Assembly (NCBI RefSeq): GCF_002210165.1 | Contig: NZ_AQQP01000006.1 | Span: 62,001-126,000, forward strand | Source of the DNA: Phaeobacter sp. 22II1-1F12B | Lineage (GTDB): Bacteria; Pseudomonadota; Alphaproteobacteria; Rhodobacterales; Rhodobacteraceae | Reading direction: 5' to 3' | Length of the DNA stretch: 64,000 nucleotides | Shown here: positions 54,921-63,335 of the stretch, piece by piece | How the letters are laid out: each line of letters opens with the position of its first letter | How positions within the stretch are numbered: position 1 is the first letter of the stretch | The notes under the pieces: generated by a model | Databases searched by the model: none | The model's input: only the letters and a program-made list of their open reading frames with translations | Told to the model about the DNA's origin: nothing | Translations under genes and position numbers: made by a program

Positions 54921-55706
54921 ATGACGAAACCTGCGTTTGACCTGACCGGCAAGGTGGCTCTTGTCACGGGTGGCAATGGCGGAATCGGCCTTGGCATGGC
55001 CGATGCGATGGCCGCCGCCGGGGCCAGCATTGCGATCTGGGGCACCAATGCGGACAAGAACGCCGCGGCGATAGAGCAGCTTCGCGGGCATGGCGTCGAG
55101 GCCGAAGCCTTTGTCTGCAACGTGGCCGACCGGGACGAGGTCGATGCGCAGATGGCCGCGACGCTTGGCCGTTTTGGCCGGATCGACGGATGTTTCGCCA
55201 ATGCGGGCGTCTCGGGGCGCGGGGCGCGGTCCTTCCTGGAAATCACGCCCGACGAATGGAAGCGGGTGCTTTCGGTCAATCTCGACGGCGTTTACCACAC
55301 TTATCAGGCCGTGCTGCGCCACATGGTCGAACGGTCCGAAGCGGGTGATACCGGTGGCCGTCTGGTTGCCATGTCGAGCCTTGCCTCGGTCTCCGGCGCG
55401 GCGCGCAGCGAGCATTACGCGGCCTCAAAGGGGGCGTTGAACGCGATGACCTATGCGCTGGCCGTGGAATTCGCCCGCTACGGGATCACGGCGAACGCGA
55501 TCCTGCCGGGCTGGATCGCCACCGACATGACGCAGGACGCGATGGCGAACCAGAAATTCGCCGAGAACGCGGGCAAGCGCATTCCCGCCCGCCGCTGGGG
55601 CGCGCCCGAAGATTTCGGCGGCATCGCCTGCTATCTTCTGTCGGATGCCTCGGCCTATCACTCCGGTCAGCTATTGCAGATCGACGGTGGTTACTGGCGC
55701 TTCTAA
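54921..55706 (+). CDS. Short-chain dehydrogenase/reductase (3-oxoacyl-ACP reductase-like)
   Basis: A 261-residue classical SDR. Cofactor site TGGNGGIGLGMADAM is at about residues 15-29, FANAGVSGRG is the NAG element, and the catalytic residues are in AMSSLASVSG and YAASKGALNAMTY. The C-terminal ITANAILPGWIATDM and SGQLLQIDGGYWRF complete the fold. The substrate is unknown. GGGAGGA precedes the ATG, and the gene follows the LLM oxidoreductase. Confidence 0.9.
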   Translation: MTKPAFDLTGKVALVTGGNGGIGLGMADAMAAAGASIAIWGTNADKNAAAIEQLRGHGVEAEAFVCNVADRDEVDAQMAATLGRFGRIDGCFANAGVSGRGARSFLEITPDEWKRVLSVNLDGVYHTYQAVLRHMVERSEAGDTGGRLVAMSSLASVSGAARSEHYAASKGALNAMTYALAVEFARYGITANAILPGWIATDMTQDAMANQKFAENAGKRIPARRWGAPEDFGGIACYLLSDASAYHSGQLLQIDGGYWRF

Positions 55707-55724
55707 GCAGACATTGAAAACAGT

Positions 55725-55748
55725 GAACGCGCCAACCGTGGCGCGTTC
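55725..55748 (+). terminator. Terminator after the LLM/SDR pair
   Basis: A perfect 10-bp stem GAACGCGCCA/TGGCGCGTTC with a 4-base loop (ACCG), 19 bases after the SDR stop, followed by GTTATTCTAT. The T-run is weak. It separates this operon from the convergent ThDP-enzyme gene. Confidence 0.75.
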
Positions 55749-55784
55749 GTTATTCTATAGGGTGTGGAGAGGGGAGCCCCCTCT

Positions 55785-57326
55785 TCAGATTACAACTTCG
55801 ATCAGGTATGGCCCCTTGGTTTCAAGCCCGTGTTCGATGGCGCGGGTCAGATCGTCGGCCTGTTCGACCCGCACGCCGTCAACCCCCATGCCCTTGGCCA
55901 TCGACACCCAGTCAAGCGCCGGACGGTCGAGCGAGAGCATGTCTACAGCCCGAGGTCCGGGGTTCTGGACGCCGACATTGGTCAGTTCGCCGCGCAGGAT
56001 CTGGTAGCTGCCGTTCGACATGATCAGCACGGTGATATCGAGCTCTTCGCGCGCCATGGTCCAGAGTGACTGAACCGTATACATGGCGCTGCCGTCCCCG
56101 ACCAGTGCCATGACCTTGCGATCCGGGCAAGCCACCGCGCAGCCGATGGACACCGGAAGGCTGTAGCCGATTGAACCGCCGCAGTTGTTGATCCAGGTAT
56201 GGGGCGGCGTGCCTGCCGTATCCGGGAAAAACGCGCGGCCCGTGGTCAGGGATTCATCGACAATAATGGCGTCTTGCGGGATCGTGGCGGCCAATGCCTG
56301 CGCGATGGTGACCGGGTCGTTCTTGCCGGTCGGCACGTCGACTTCCTTGCGCTCGGCCAGAACCGGTTCGCAACTGTCTGCACCGGTCGCGATTACCAGC
56401 GCGTCGAGCACCGCGTCGAGATCACCGCTGGCCCCGGCCAGTTCGACGATCTCACAGCCTTCGCGGGTCAGCACGGCCGGCTTGCCCGGATAGGCAAAGA
56501 AGCCGATGGGTGCCCGGGCCCCGACAAGAACGACTTTCTTGAACGGCTCAAGCGCCTTTAGCGCAATGTCGATCGGGTAAGGCACGCGGTTGATGACAAC
56601 CCGACCCGCGCCGCGCTCAAGCCGCTGGTTCGACCATTCCGAAAGCAGCTTGCAGCCAGTTTTGACCGAGATCTTGCTGGCCAGTTCGAGGTTCTCCGCG
56701 CTCAGCGCCTCGCCGCCGAGCAAGAGCAGCGTATCCTCGCCGCCCAGCGCTTCTACGGCCTTTTCGAGCATTGCCGGATCCATCGGATCGCGCGCGGGCG
56801 GTTCACCGGCGACATGCACCTCGCCCCCGTCGTTCCACGCGGTGTCGCTTGGCAGGATCAGGGTCGCGATCTGCCCTGCTCCGGTCCGCGCCGCCTGCAC
56901 CGCATCGGCACCCGCTTTGCCCACGTCCTCGGCCCGTTCGGAGGTGTGGACCCAATGCGACACCGGACGCGCCAGCCCCTGAATATCAGACATCAGCGGC
57001 GCATCGAGCTTGCGGTGGGTTTCGGCATGTTCGCCGACGATGTTCACAACGGAGGAGTTCGCCTTTTTCGTGTTGTGCAGGTTGGCGATGCCATTGGCGA
57101 GCCCCGGCCCGAGGTGCAGCAGTGTGCAGGCCGGTTTCCGTGCCATCCGGTAATAGCCATCGGCGGCCCCTGTCGCGACGCCTTCAAAGAGCGCCAGCAC
57201 CGAGCGCATTCCCGCCACATGGTCAAGCGCGGCCACAAAGTGCATCTCGGAGGTGCCGGGGTTAGTAAAGCAGGTATCAACCCCGCTATCCACCAGACTT
57301 CGCACAAGGCTTTCGGCTCCGTTCAT
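55785..57326 (-). CDS. Thiamine-diphosphate-dependent enzyme (acetolactate-synthase large-subunit-like)
   Basis: A 513-residue ThDP enzyme. The Pyr domain has FTNPGTSEMHF and the glutamate in LFEGVATGAADGYYRMA (about 43-50). The PP domain has GDGSAMYTVQS ... LIMSNGSY, the GDG-N magnesium/ThDP motif. It is shorter than biosynthetic IlvB and stands far from ilvN, so it is more likely a catabolic lyase or decarboxylase (benzoylformate-decarboxylase or 2-hydroxyacyl-CoA-lyase-like). ATG 57326 is preferred over 57347. It follows a dehydrogenase gene by 34 bases in the same direction. Confidence 0.85.
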   Translation of the reverse strand: MNGAESLVRSLVDSGVDTCFTNPGTSEMHFVAALDHVAGMRSVLALFEGVATGAADGYYRMARKPACTLLHLGPGLANGIANLHNTKKANSSVVNIVGEHAETHRKLDAPLMSDIQGLARPVSHWVHTSERAEDVGKAGADAVQAARTGAGQIATLILPSDTAWNDGGEVHVAGEPPARDPMDPAMLEKAVEALGGEDTLLLLGGEALSAENLELASKISVKTGCKLLSEWSNQRLERGAGRVVINRVPYPIDIALKALEPFKKVVLVGARAPIGFFAYPGKPAVLTREGCEIVELAGASGDLDAVLDALVIATGADSCEPVLAERKEVDVPTGKNDPVTIAQALAATIPQDAIIVDESLTTGRAFFPDTAGTPPHTWINNCGGSIGYSLPVSIGCAVACPDRKVMALVGDGSAMYTVQSLWTMAREELDITVLIMSNGSYQILRGELTNVGVQNPGPRAVDMLSLDRPALDWVSMAKGMGVDGVRVEQADDLTRAIEHGLETKGPYLIEVVI

Positions 57327-57360
57327 TTCTTTTCCTTTCCAGTTCAATATGTTGCGCAGA

Positions 57361-58290
57361 TCACAACCCGTGATCCCGCTTTATCCCTGCCAGCGCGACA
57401 AGCGCTGCATCGCGCCGGTGGACCAGCGTGTCGCGGTCCTGCCCGGCCAGTTCCCTTTCGACCCCGGCGATCAGGTCTTCCTGCAATTCGGGCGTCAGCG
57501 CGCTTTGGCCAAGCTCGCCCCAGCGGACCTCTTGCGTGGGTCCGAGATGTTCGAGGTAGTGGCGATAGCCGCCCGCCCCGCCACCGAGATGATAGAGGAG
57601 ATGCGGGCCCATCAACGCCCAGCGCATCCCCGGCCCGTAGGCGATTGCCTTGTCGATATCTTCGACATCCGCGATGCCTTCGGCCACCACATGCACCGCT
57701 TCACGGTAAAGCGCCGAGGTCAGGCGGTTGGCAAGATGGCCCGCCACCTCTTTTTTGACGCGGATCGGCACCCGGTTCAGCGCGCGATAGATCGCTTCGG
57801 CCCGGTCGACCACATCCGGCGCGGTCGCCTGACCGGCGACCAGTTCAACCATGGGCACCATGTGCGGCGGGTTCATCGGGTGGGCGACAAGAATGCGTTC
57901 AGGATGCTGAGCCCCCGCCTGAATATCGCTGGCCTTCAGCGACGAGGTGCTCGATGCAATGATGACGTCGGGACCGACGTGCTTTTCAAGTTCGGCGACC
58001 AGTTCCTGTTTCACCGCGATCCGGTCCGGCGCGTTTTCCTGGATGAATTCTGCGTCCGCAAGCGCGCTGACGTCAGAGGATACGTCCACGGGCCCCCATG
58101 TTTCGGTCTCGGTCAGGCCCAGCGCCCGCAGGTTTGGCCATGCGTCAGACAGGAACGCCGCAAGTTCGGTTGCCGTTTCGGGACGCGGATCGACGACGAT
58201 CACCTCGGCGCCATGGGCAAGGAACAGGCTTGCCCAGCTCATCCCGATCAGACCGCCGCCAAGAACACCGAAAACGGGCAGATCGGTCAT
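57361..58290 (-). CDS. 3-hydroxyacyl-CoA dehydrogenase-family NAD enzyme (L-carnitine-dehydrogenase-like)
   Basis: A 309-residue NAD-dependent dehydrogenase. The Rossmann motif GVLGGGLIGMSWASLFLAHG is at about residues 8-27. FIQENAPDRIAVKQELVAEL and IIASSTSSLKASDI correspond to the 3-HCDH active region, and AHPMNPPHMVPMVELV carries the catalytic His. Overall form fits L-carnitine dehydrogenases and gulonate dehydrogenases rather than full beta-oxidation enzymes. It overlaps the ligase stop as ATGA. Confidence 0.85.
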   Translation of the reverse strand: MTDLPVFGVLGGGLIGMSWASLFLAHGAEVIVVDPRPETATELAAFLSDAWPNLRALGLTETETWGPVDVSSDVSALADAEFIQENAPDRIAVKQELVAELEKHVGPDVIIASSTSSLKASDIQAGAQHPERILVAHPMNPPHMVPMVELVAGQATAPDVVDRAEAIYRALNRVPIRVKKEVAGHLANRLTSALYREAVHVVAEGIADVEDIDKAIAYGPGMRWALMGPHLLYHLGGGAGGYRHYLEHLGPTQEVRWGELGQSALTPELQEDLIAGVERELAGQDRDTLVHRRDAALVALAGIKRDHGL

Positions 58291-59849
58291 GCTGATTCCC
58301 AGTAGGGAACGCGCAGGTCTTTCTTGAGGATTTTCCCGATGGAGCTGCGCGGCAATTCCTCGCGGATCTCGACGCCTGACAGGCGCTGACTCTTGCCGAG
58401 CTTTTCGTTGGCGGCCTTGCAGATCTCTTCGGCGTTGCGTTCTGCGCCGTTGCGCAGGACCACCAGCCCAAGAGGCGTTTCGCCCCATGCCTCGGACGGG
58501 ATGCCGATCACCGCCGCGTCGATCACATCCGGGTCGTTCAACAAGACCAGTTCCAGATCATTGGCATAGATGTTCAGCCCGCCGGAAATGATCATGTCCT
58601 TCTTGCGGTCGGACAGGACCAGAAAGCCGTCCTCGTCAAAGCTGCCCATGTCGCCGGAGCGGAAATAGATATCGCCCGCCGCGTCGCGCCAGATGTAATC
58701 TTCCGTCAGGTCCTCGCGCCCGTAATACCCGGCCATCATAGTCGGCGACCGGCCGCAGATTTCACCCACCTGTCCGGGCGCGACTTCGCGCCCTTCGGCA
58801 TCGATCAGCTTGATCACGCAGTTCGGCGCGGGCTTGCCAACCGTATGCAGCTTGTCCGGCGTTTCATCGGCGATGAGAACCGTCACGCCGCCGCCTTCGG
58901 TCAGCCCGTAATATTCGCACAGCTTGCCCGGAAAGCGTTTCAGCACGTCGGCTTTCACATCTGCCCGCAGCGGTGCCGAGGTCGAGAATTTCACCTTCAT
59001 CGTGGAAAGGTCGAAATCGTCGAAATCCGGCACATCCATGATGCGTTTGTACTGGACAGGGACCAGCATCGTGTGGGTGATCTTTTCCTTTTCGACCAGC
59101 TCAAGATAGCCACGCGCGTCGAATTTCGGCATCAGCACGACGGTCGAGCCGCCCACCAGAGTCGGTAGAAACGCAACGATGGTGGTATTGGAATAAAGCG
59201 GCGTCGACAGCAGTGTGCGCGCGTTCTGATCGTAGCCATTGGCGCTCACCCGGTCCATCTGCGCCGCCCGCATCCAGTGGTTATGGAGGATGCCCTTTGG
59301 CGTGCCTGTCGTGCCCGAGGAATAGATAAGGTTCACTGCATCGGTCATCTCGATCGGTATCATCGGATCGGTGACCGGCGCCTTGTCCAGCATGTCCTCG
59401 TAATCGGTAAAGCCCGAGGCATCGAAGTCGATCGCGACCTTCTCGGCGATCAGACGGTCAAGGAAGGGCGCGGCCAGATCGCGGTACTGGTTGGCGAGAA
59501 AGAGCATCCGCGCCCCGCAATCGGCCAGCATCTTTTCCAGCGCATCCGGCGACGCCATCGTCGAGAGCGGCGTGATGCAGGCCCCGGCCCGGATAATGCC
59601 CATGAAAAGCTCGGCATAGGCGATGGAATTCGGAGAGAGCACGGCGACGTTGTCGCCTTTGCCAATACCGCGCGCGATAAGCGCATTCGCGACCCGGTTG
59701 ATACGCGTGTCGAAATCGCTCCAGTTCAGCCGTTCGTCGCCGCAGATCAGCGCCTCTTGATCGGGGTTCTTACGGGCGCTGGCACGCACCATGTCCACCA
59801 CCGTGAGTTGCGGCGGCGTTTCTGGCATCGGGGGGGTAATGTCGATCAT
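58287..59849 (-). CDS. Acyl-CoA ligase (AMP-forming), second in window
   Basis: A 520-residue ANL ligase that makes a CoA thioester. Core motif LIYSSGTTGTPKGILHNH, then EYYGLTEGGGVTVL, IYFRSGDMGSFDED, LSDRKKDMIISGGLNIYANDLE and the catalytic Lys in RSSIGKILKKDLR. The cyclohexanecarboxylate- or carnitine-CoA-ligase-like grouping is possible but not provable here. It is the first gene of a coupled run with the NAD dehydrogenase and the ThDP enzyme. The ATG at 59849 has a weak ribosome site. Confidence 0.88.
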   Translation of the reverse strand: MIDITPPMPETPPQLTVVDMVRASARKNPDQEALICGDERLNWSDFDTRINRVANALIARGIGKGDNVAVLSPNSIAYAELFMGIIRAGACITPLSTMASPDALEKMLADCGARMLFLANQYRDLAAPFLDRLIAEKVAIDFDASGFTDYEDMLDKAPVTDPMIPIEMTDAVNLIYSSGTTGTPKGILHNHWMRAAQMDRVSANGYDQNARTLLSTPLYSNTTIVAFLPTLVGGSTVVLMPKFDARGYLELVEKEKITHTMLVPVQYKRIMDVPDFDDFDLSTMKVKFSTSAPLRADVKADVLKRFPGKLCEYYGLTEGGGVTVLIADETPDKLHTVGKPAPNCVIKLIDAEGREVAPGQVGEICGRSPTMMAGYYGREDLTEDYIWRDAAGDIYFRSGDMGSFDEDGFLVLSDRKKDMIISGGLNIYANDLELVLLNDPDVIDAAVIGIPSEAWGETPLGLVVLRNGAERNAEEICKAANEKLGKSQRLSGVEIREELPRSSIGKILKKDLRVPYWESA

Positions 59850-59939
59850 TTTTCGCTATTCGGTTTTGAATTCCACTTTTGCGTGACCTTAGGGCAAGCC
59901 TTTGGAAACACAAGCCACCTTGGTCGGACAATCCGACCG

Positions 59940-60560
59940 TCAAGCAAACCGATAGGTGCCACCCCGCTCAAGCGCGCGCTGCCAGGCCGTGCGTTCGTGC
60001 ATTGCCTGAACAAAGGCGGCGAGTTTCGGATAGCGTTTGCCGCCATCCTGTTTCACCGCGATTTCCGCGGGAAAGCTCAGCATGATATCGGCGGCAGAGA
60101 GGTCATCGAGCACGAAATGACCCGAGGGGCGCAGCATATGTTCCATGAACTGGAAATGGCTGTCGAGCTGTTGTTCGATGCGTGGTTTGAGCGGCTCACC
60201 CGCTGAGCCCAGCCGTCCCGTGTAAAGCTGCAGCAGGATCGGTGTCATCGCGGAACCTTCGGCAAAATGCATCAACTCCATATGGGTTATCGCTTCGTCG
60301 CTGCCCTTGCGCGGCAACAGGTGCCTGCCGAACTGGTTGCAGACATATTCGACGATGGCCCCGCTTTCGGCGATTTTGCGCCCGTTCTCTTCCAGAACCG
60401 GCGATTTTCCCAGCGGATGGACCGAAGCCAGCTCGGACGGTGCAAGATTCGTCACCGGGTCGCGTTCGTAGCGGCGCAGTTGATAGTCGATTTCCAGCTC
60501 CTCCAGCAGCCAAAGGATTCGCTGCGATCTTGAATTGTTCAGGTGGTGAACGATGAACAT
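59940..60560 (-). CDS. Glutathione S-transferase family protein
   Basis: A 206-residue two-domain GST. The thioredoxin-like domain has MFIVHHLNNSRSQRILWLLEEL (residues 1-22, with the conserved Ser near residue 10) and the cis-Pro segment HPLGKSPVLEENG; ESGAIVEYVC binds the glutathione gamma-glutamyl group. GGGGAGAAG precedes the ATG at 60560; a longer frame to 60680 is not conserved. The substrate is unknown. Confidence 0.88.
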   Translation of the reverse strand: MFIVHHLNNSRSQRILWLLEELEIDYQLRRYERDPVTNLAPSELASVHPLGKSPVLEENGRKIAESGAIVEYVCNQFGRHLLPRKGSDEAITHMELMHFAEGSAMTPILLQLYTGRLGSAGEPLKPRIEQQLDSHFQFMEHMLRPSGHFVLDDLSAADIMLSFPAEIAVKQDGGKRYPKLAAFVQAMHERTAWQRALERGGTYRFA

Positions 60561-60680
60561 GTACTTCTCCCCTAGTCGGGGAAGAGAGTGGTCGCCCGCA
60601 ACCGGAATGGCAAGGGAAGACGGGACCGGGTTGTTACCTGAAAGCCGTGCCCAGTGCGGATGTACCGCCGGGAAATGCAA

Positions 60681-60706
60681 AAGGGCGCCCGGTGACGGAC
60701 GCCCTT
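60681..60706 (-). terminator. Terminator after the iron alcohol dehydrogenase gene
   Basis: Stem AAGGGCG/CGCCCTT with a 12-base loop, about 23 bases after the stop at 60729. On the minus strand the stem runs into CTTTTGC, a short T-run. Confidence 0.6.
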
Positions 60707-60728
60707 AAAGTGATCAGCTAGTTTCGTC

Positions 60729-61874
60729 TCAGAGAGCTGCCTGGAACAGCGCCAGCGTATTCTCGGATGTCATCTTGACCGGATTTCCGCCGACGCTCGG
60801 GTCTTCGAGCGCCATCTCGGTGAGTTCGTCGAGACGGTCGTCGCCGACGCCCAGATCGCGCAGGCCGTTCGGAATGCCCAGTTCTTCGCGCAGCGCCATC
60901 ACGCGGTCATAGAACCCGGTGTAGCCGCCAGAGATGCCCATATAAGCCGCCGCCTGTGCCAAGCGCGATTCGACCTCAGGGCGGTTGAAATCGAGCACCG
61001 CAGGCATCACCACCGCGTTGGTCGTGCCGTGGTGCGTGTTATAGACTGCGCCGATCGGATGGCTTAGCGCGTGGATCGCGCCAAGGCCCTTTTGAAAGGC
61101 CGTCGCGCCCATGGCGGCCGCGCTCATCATATGCGCGCGAGCCTCAAGGTCGGAGCCATCCGCATAGGCGCGCGGCAGGTATTCGTTCACCAGACGCAGA
61201 CCTTCCAGCGCGATGCCCTGGCTCATCGGGTGGTAATGGGGCGAGCAGAAAGCTTCAAGACAATGGGCGAAAGCGTCCATGCCGGTGCCTGCCGTGATCA
61301 TCTTGGGCATGCCAACGGTCAGTTCCGGGTCGCAAATCACGACCTGCGGCAGCACTTTGGGGTGGAAGATGATCTTTTTCACATGGGTTTCGGAGTTGGT
61401 GATGACGCTGGCGCGCCCCACTTCTGAACCGGTCCCTGCGGTGGTCGGCACGGCGATGATCGGTGCGATTCCGGCCGGGTCGGCGCGGGTCCACCAGTCG
61501 CCAATATCCTCGAAATCCCAGACCGGGCGCGACTGACCGGACATGAAGGCGATCATCTTGCCCAGATCGAGACCCGAACCGCCACCAAAGGCAATGACCC
61601 CGTCATGATCGCCGTCGCGATAGACCTTGAGACCGGCGGCAAGGTTGATTTCGTTCGGGTTGGGATCGACCTCGGAGAAGAGCGCGCGGCCAAGGCCCGC
61701 CCCTTCGAGGATGTCCAGCGCCTGCGTCGTGATCGGCAGAGAGGCGAGCCCCTTGTCGGTCACGAGCAGCGGCTTGCTCATCCCGCAGGCGACACAGGCT
61801 TCGGCCAGTTCCGCGATGCGGCCCGCGCCAAATTTGATTGCGGTCGGATAGGACCAGTTACCGGTCAGGTTCAT
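60729..61874 (-). CDS. Iron-containing alcohol dehydrogenase
   Basis: A 381-residue group III (iron-type) alcohol dehydrogenase. NAD site GVIAFGGGSGLDLGKMIAF is at about residues 90-108. The metal ligands are present: Asp and His in GMDAFAHCLEAF, His in AIHALSHPIG and His in YNTHHGTTNAV. VPTTAGTGSEVGRASVI is the family signature. It overlaps the aldehyde dehydrogenase gene upstream by 4 bases, so the alcohol and aldehyde steps probably serve one pathway. Confidence 0.93.
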   Translation of the reverse strand: MNLTGNWSYPTAIKFGAGRIAELAEACVACGMSKPLLVTDKGLASLPITTQALDILEGAGLGRALFSEVDPNPNEINLAAGLKVYRDGDHDGVIAFGGGSGLDLGKMIAFMSGQSRPVWDFEDIGDWWTRADPAGIAPIIAVPTTAGTGSEVGRASVITNSETHVKKIIFHPKVLPQVVICDPELTVGMPKMITAGTGMDAFAHCLEAFCSPHYHPMSQGIALEGLRLVNEYLPRAYADGSDLEARAHMMSAAAMGATAFQKGLGAIHALSHPIGAVYNTHHGTTNAVVMPAVLDFNRPEVESRLAQAAAYMGISGGYTGFYDRVMALREELGIPNGLRDLGVGDDRLDELTEMALEDPSVGGNPVKMTSENTLALFQAAL

Positions 61875-63253
61875 TTCGTCACCTTTTTCAGATGGTAGGA
61901 TTTGGGTCGGGTCAGGTTGTGATAGCCGATTTCAGAGAGCGAACCGCCCTTGCCGGTGCTCTTGCAGCCTGTCCAGCAAAGCGCCGGGTCAAGGTAATCG
62001 GCGCGGTTCATGAACACGGTGCCGGTTTCTATCTGCCCGCCCAGCGCCTCGGCCCGTTCCACGTCCTGCGTCCAGAGCGAGGCGGTCAGGCCAAACTCGC
62101 TGTCGTTCATTAGATCAAGCGCCTCGGAATCGGATTTGACCGGCATGATACCGACCACCGGGCCAAAACTTTCTTCGCGCATTACCCGCATGGAGTGATC
62201 CACATTGGTGAGGATCTGCGGTGTCAGGTAGGCACCGCCATCGTCACCGGACATGGTTTCGATATGCGCCTTGGCCCCGGCCTTGATCGCCTCGGCGGTC
62301 TGGGCGCGCACCAGTTCGGCAAAGCGCACATGCGCCATCGGCCCGATGTCAGTTGTCTTCTCAAGCGGGTTGCCAAGCGTATAGCCATTCACGATCTCAA
62401 GTGCGCGGCCGAGGAAATCATCGAACAGGTTTTCATGCACGTAGATCCGCTCGATGCCACAGCAGCACTGGCCCGAGTTGAACATTGCACCATCGATCAG
62501 CGTATCGACCGCCGCCTGCACATCAGCGTCTTCCATGACATAGCCGGGGTCCTTGCCGCCCAGCTCAAGCCCGACGCCGGTAAAGGTACCAGCCGCCGCC
62601 CGTTCGATGGTCTGCCCTGCCCCAACCGAGCCGGTAAAGTTCACGAAGCCAAAGGATTTGGCGGCGATCAGGTCCGAGGTTGTTGAATGGTCAAGGAATA
62701 CGTTCTGGAACACATCCTCGGGCACACCCGCCTCGTGGAACGCCCGCGCCATGCGTTCGCCAACCAGCAGCGTCTGGGTCGCGTGTTTCAGCAGCACGGT
62801 GTTACCCGCGATCAGTGCCGGGGCGACGCCGTTGATCGCTGTCATATAGGGATAGTTCCACGGCGCGATGATCAGCACGACTCCATGCGGTTCGCGTTTG
62901 ATCAGGCGACGGAAGGTGGCGCTGTCCTCGATCTCGATCGGGGCGAGGCCTTTCTCGGCGATCTCGGCCATGTAGGAGGCACGTTCGTTGAAACCGCCGA
63001 ATTCGCCGCCATAGCGCACCGGGCGCCCCATCATATGGGCCAGTTCGGGCACGATCTCGTCATTCATTTCGCCGATGCGGGCGACGCCCTTCATCACAAG
63101 GTCAATACGTTCCTGAACCGGACGCGCCGCCCAGTCCCTCTGGGCGCGCCGCGCGCGGGCGACGGCGTTTTCCGCGTCAGCGCCAGAAAGCACCGCGCGT
63201 TCGGCATAGACCGACCCGTCGATGGGCGAGATACATTTCAAAACCTGTGTCAT
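61871..63253 (-). CDS. NAD(P)-dependent aldehyde dehydrogenase
   Basis: A 460-residue aldehyde dehydrogenase. Signatures: VLIIAPWNYPYMTAINGVAP, NFTGSVGAGQTIERAA, the catalytic Glu in LELGGKDPGYV, the catalytic Cys in FNSGQCCCGIERIYVHENLFD, and EESFGPVVGIMPV. The Cys lies in a run of three Cys residues. I start at the second of two adjacent ATGs (63253) after AAGGA. It lies between the alcohol dehydrogenase and the glutamine-synthetase-family gene, 82 bases from the latter. Confidence 0.92.
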   Translation of the reverse strand: MTQVLKCISPIDGSVYAERAVLSGADAENAVARARRAQRDWAARPVQERIDLVMKGVARIGEMNDEIVPELAHMMGRPVRYGGEFGGFNERASYMAEIAEKGLAPIEIEDSATFRRLIKREPHGVVLIIAPWNYPYMTAINGVAPALIAGNTVLLKHATQTLLVGERMARAFHEAGVPEDVFQNVFLDHSTTSDLIAAKSFGFVNFTGSVGAGQTIERAAAGTFTGVGLELGGKDPGYVMEDADVQAAVDTLIDGAMFNSGQCCCGIERIYVHENLFDDFLGRALEIVNGYTLGNPLEKTTDIGPMAHVRFAELVRAQTAEAIKAGAKAHIETMSGDDGGAYLTPQILTNVDHSMRVMREESFGPVVGIMPVKSDSEALDLMNDSEFGLTASLWTQDVERAEALGGQIETGTVFMNRADYLDPALCWTGCKSTGKGGSLSEIGYHNLTRPKSYHLKKVTK

Positions 63254-63335
63254 CATTGGTCCTTTGTGGAACCGGTGTGGCTGAGGCACCGGGTTCTTCT
63301 GTGAATTGCATGGTCCCGCGCGGACCGGCGTTGGT

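Noticed and set aside
55785-57326. Calling the ThDP enzyme biosynthetic acetolactate synthase IlvB
   Set aside because: It is too short, lacks an adjacent ilvN and sits with catabolic-type CoA ligase and dehydrogenase genes.
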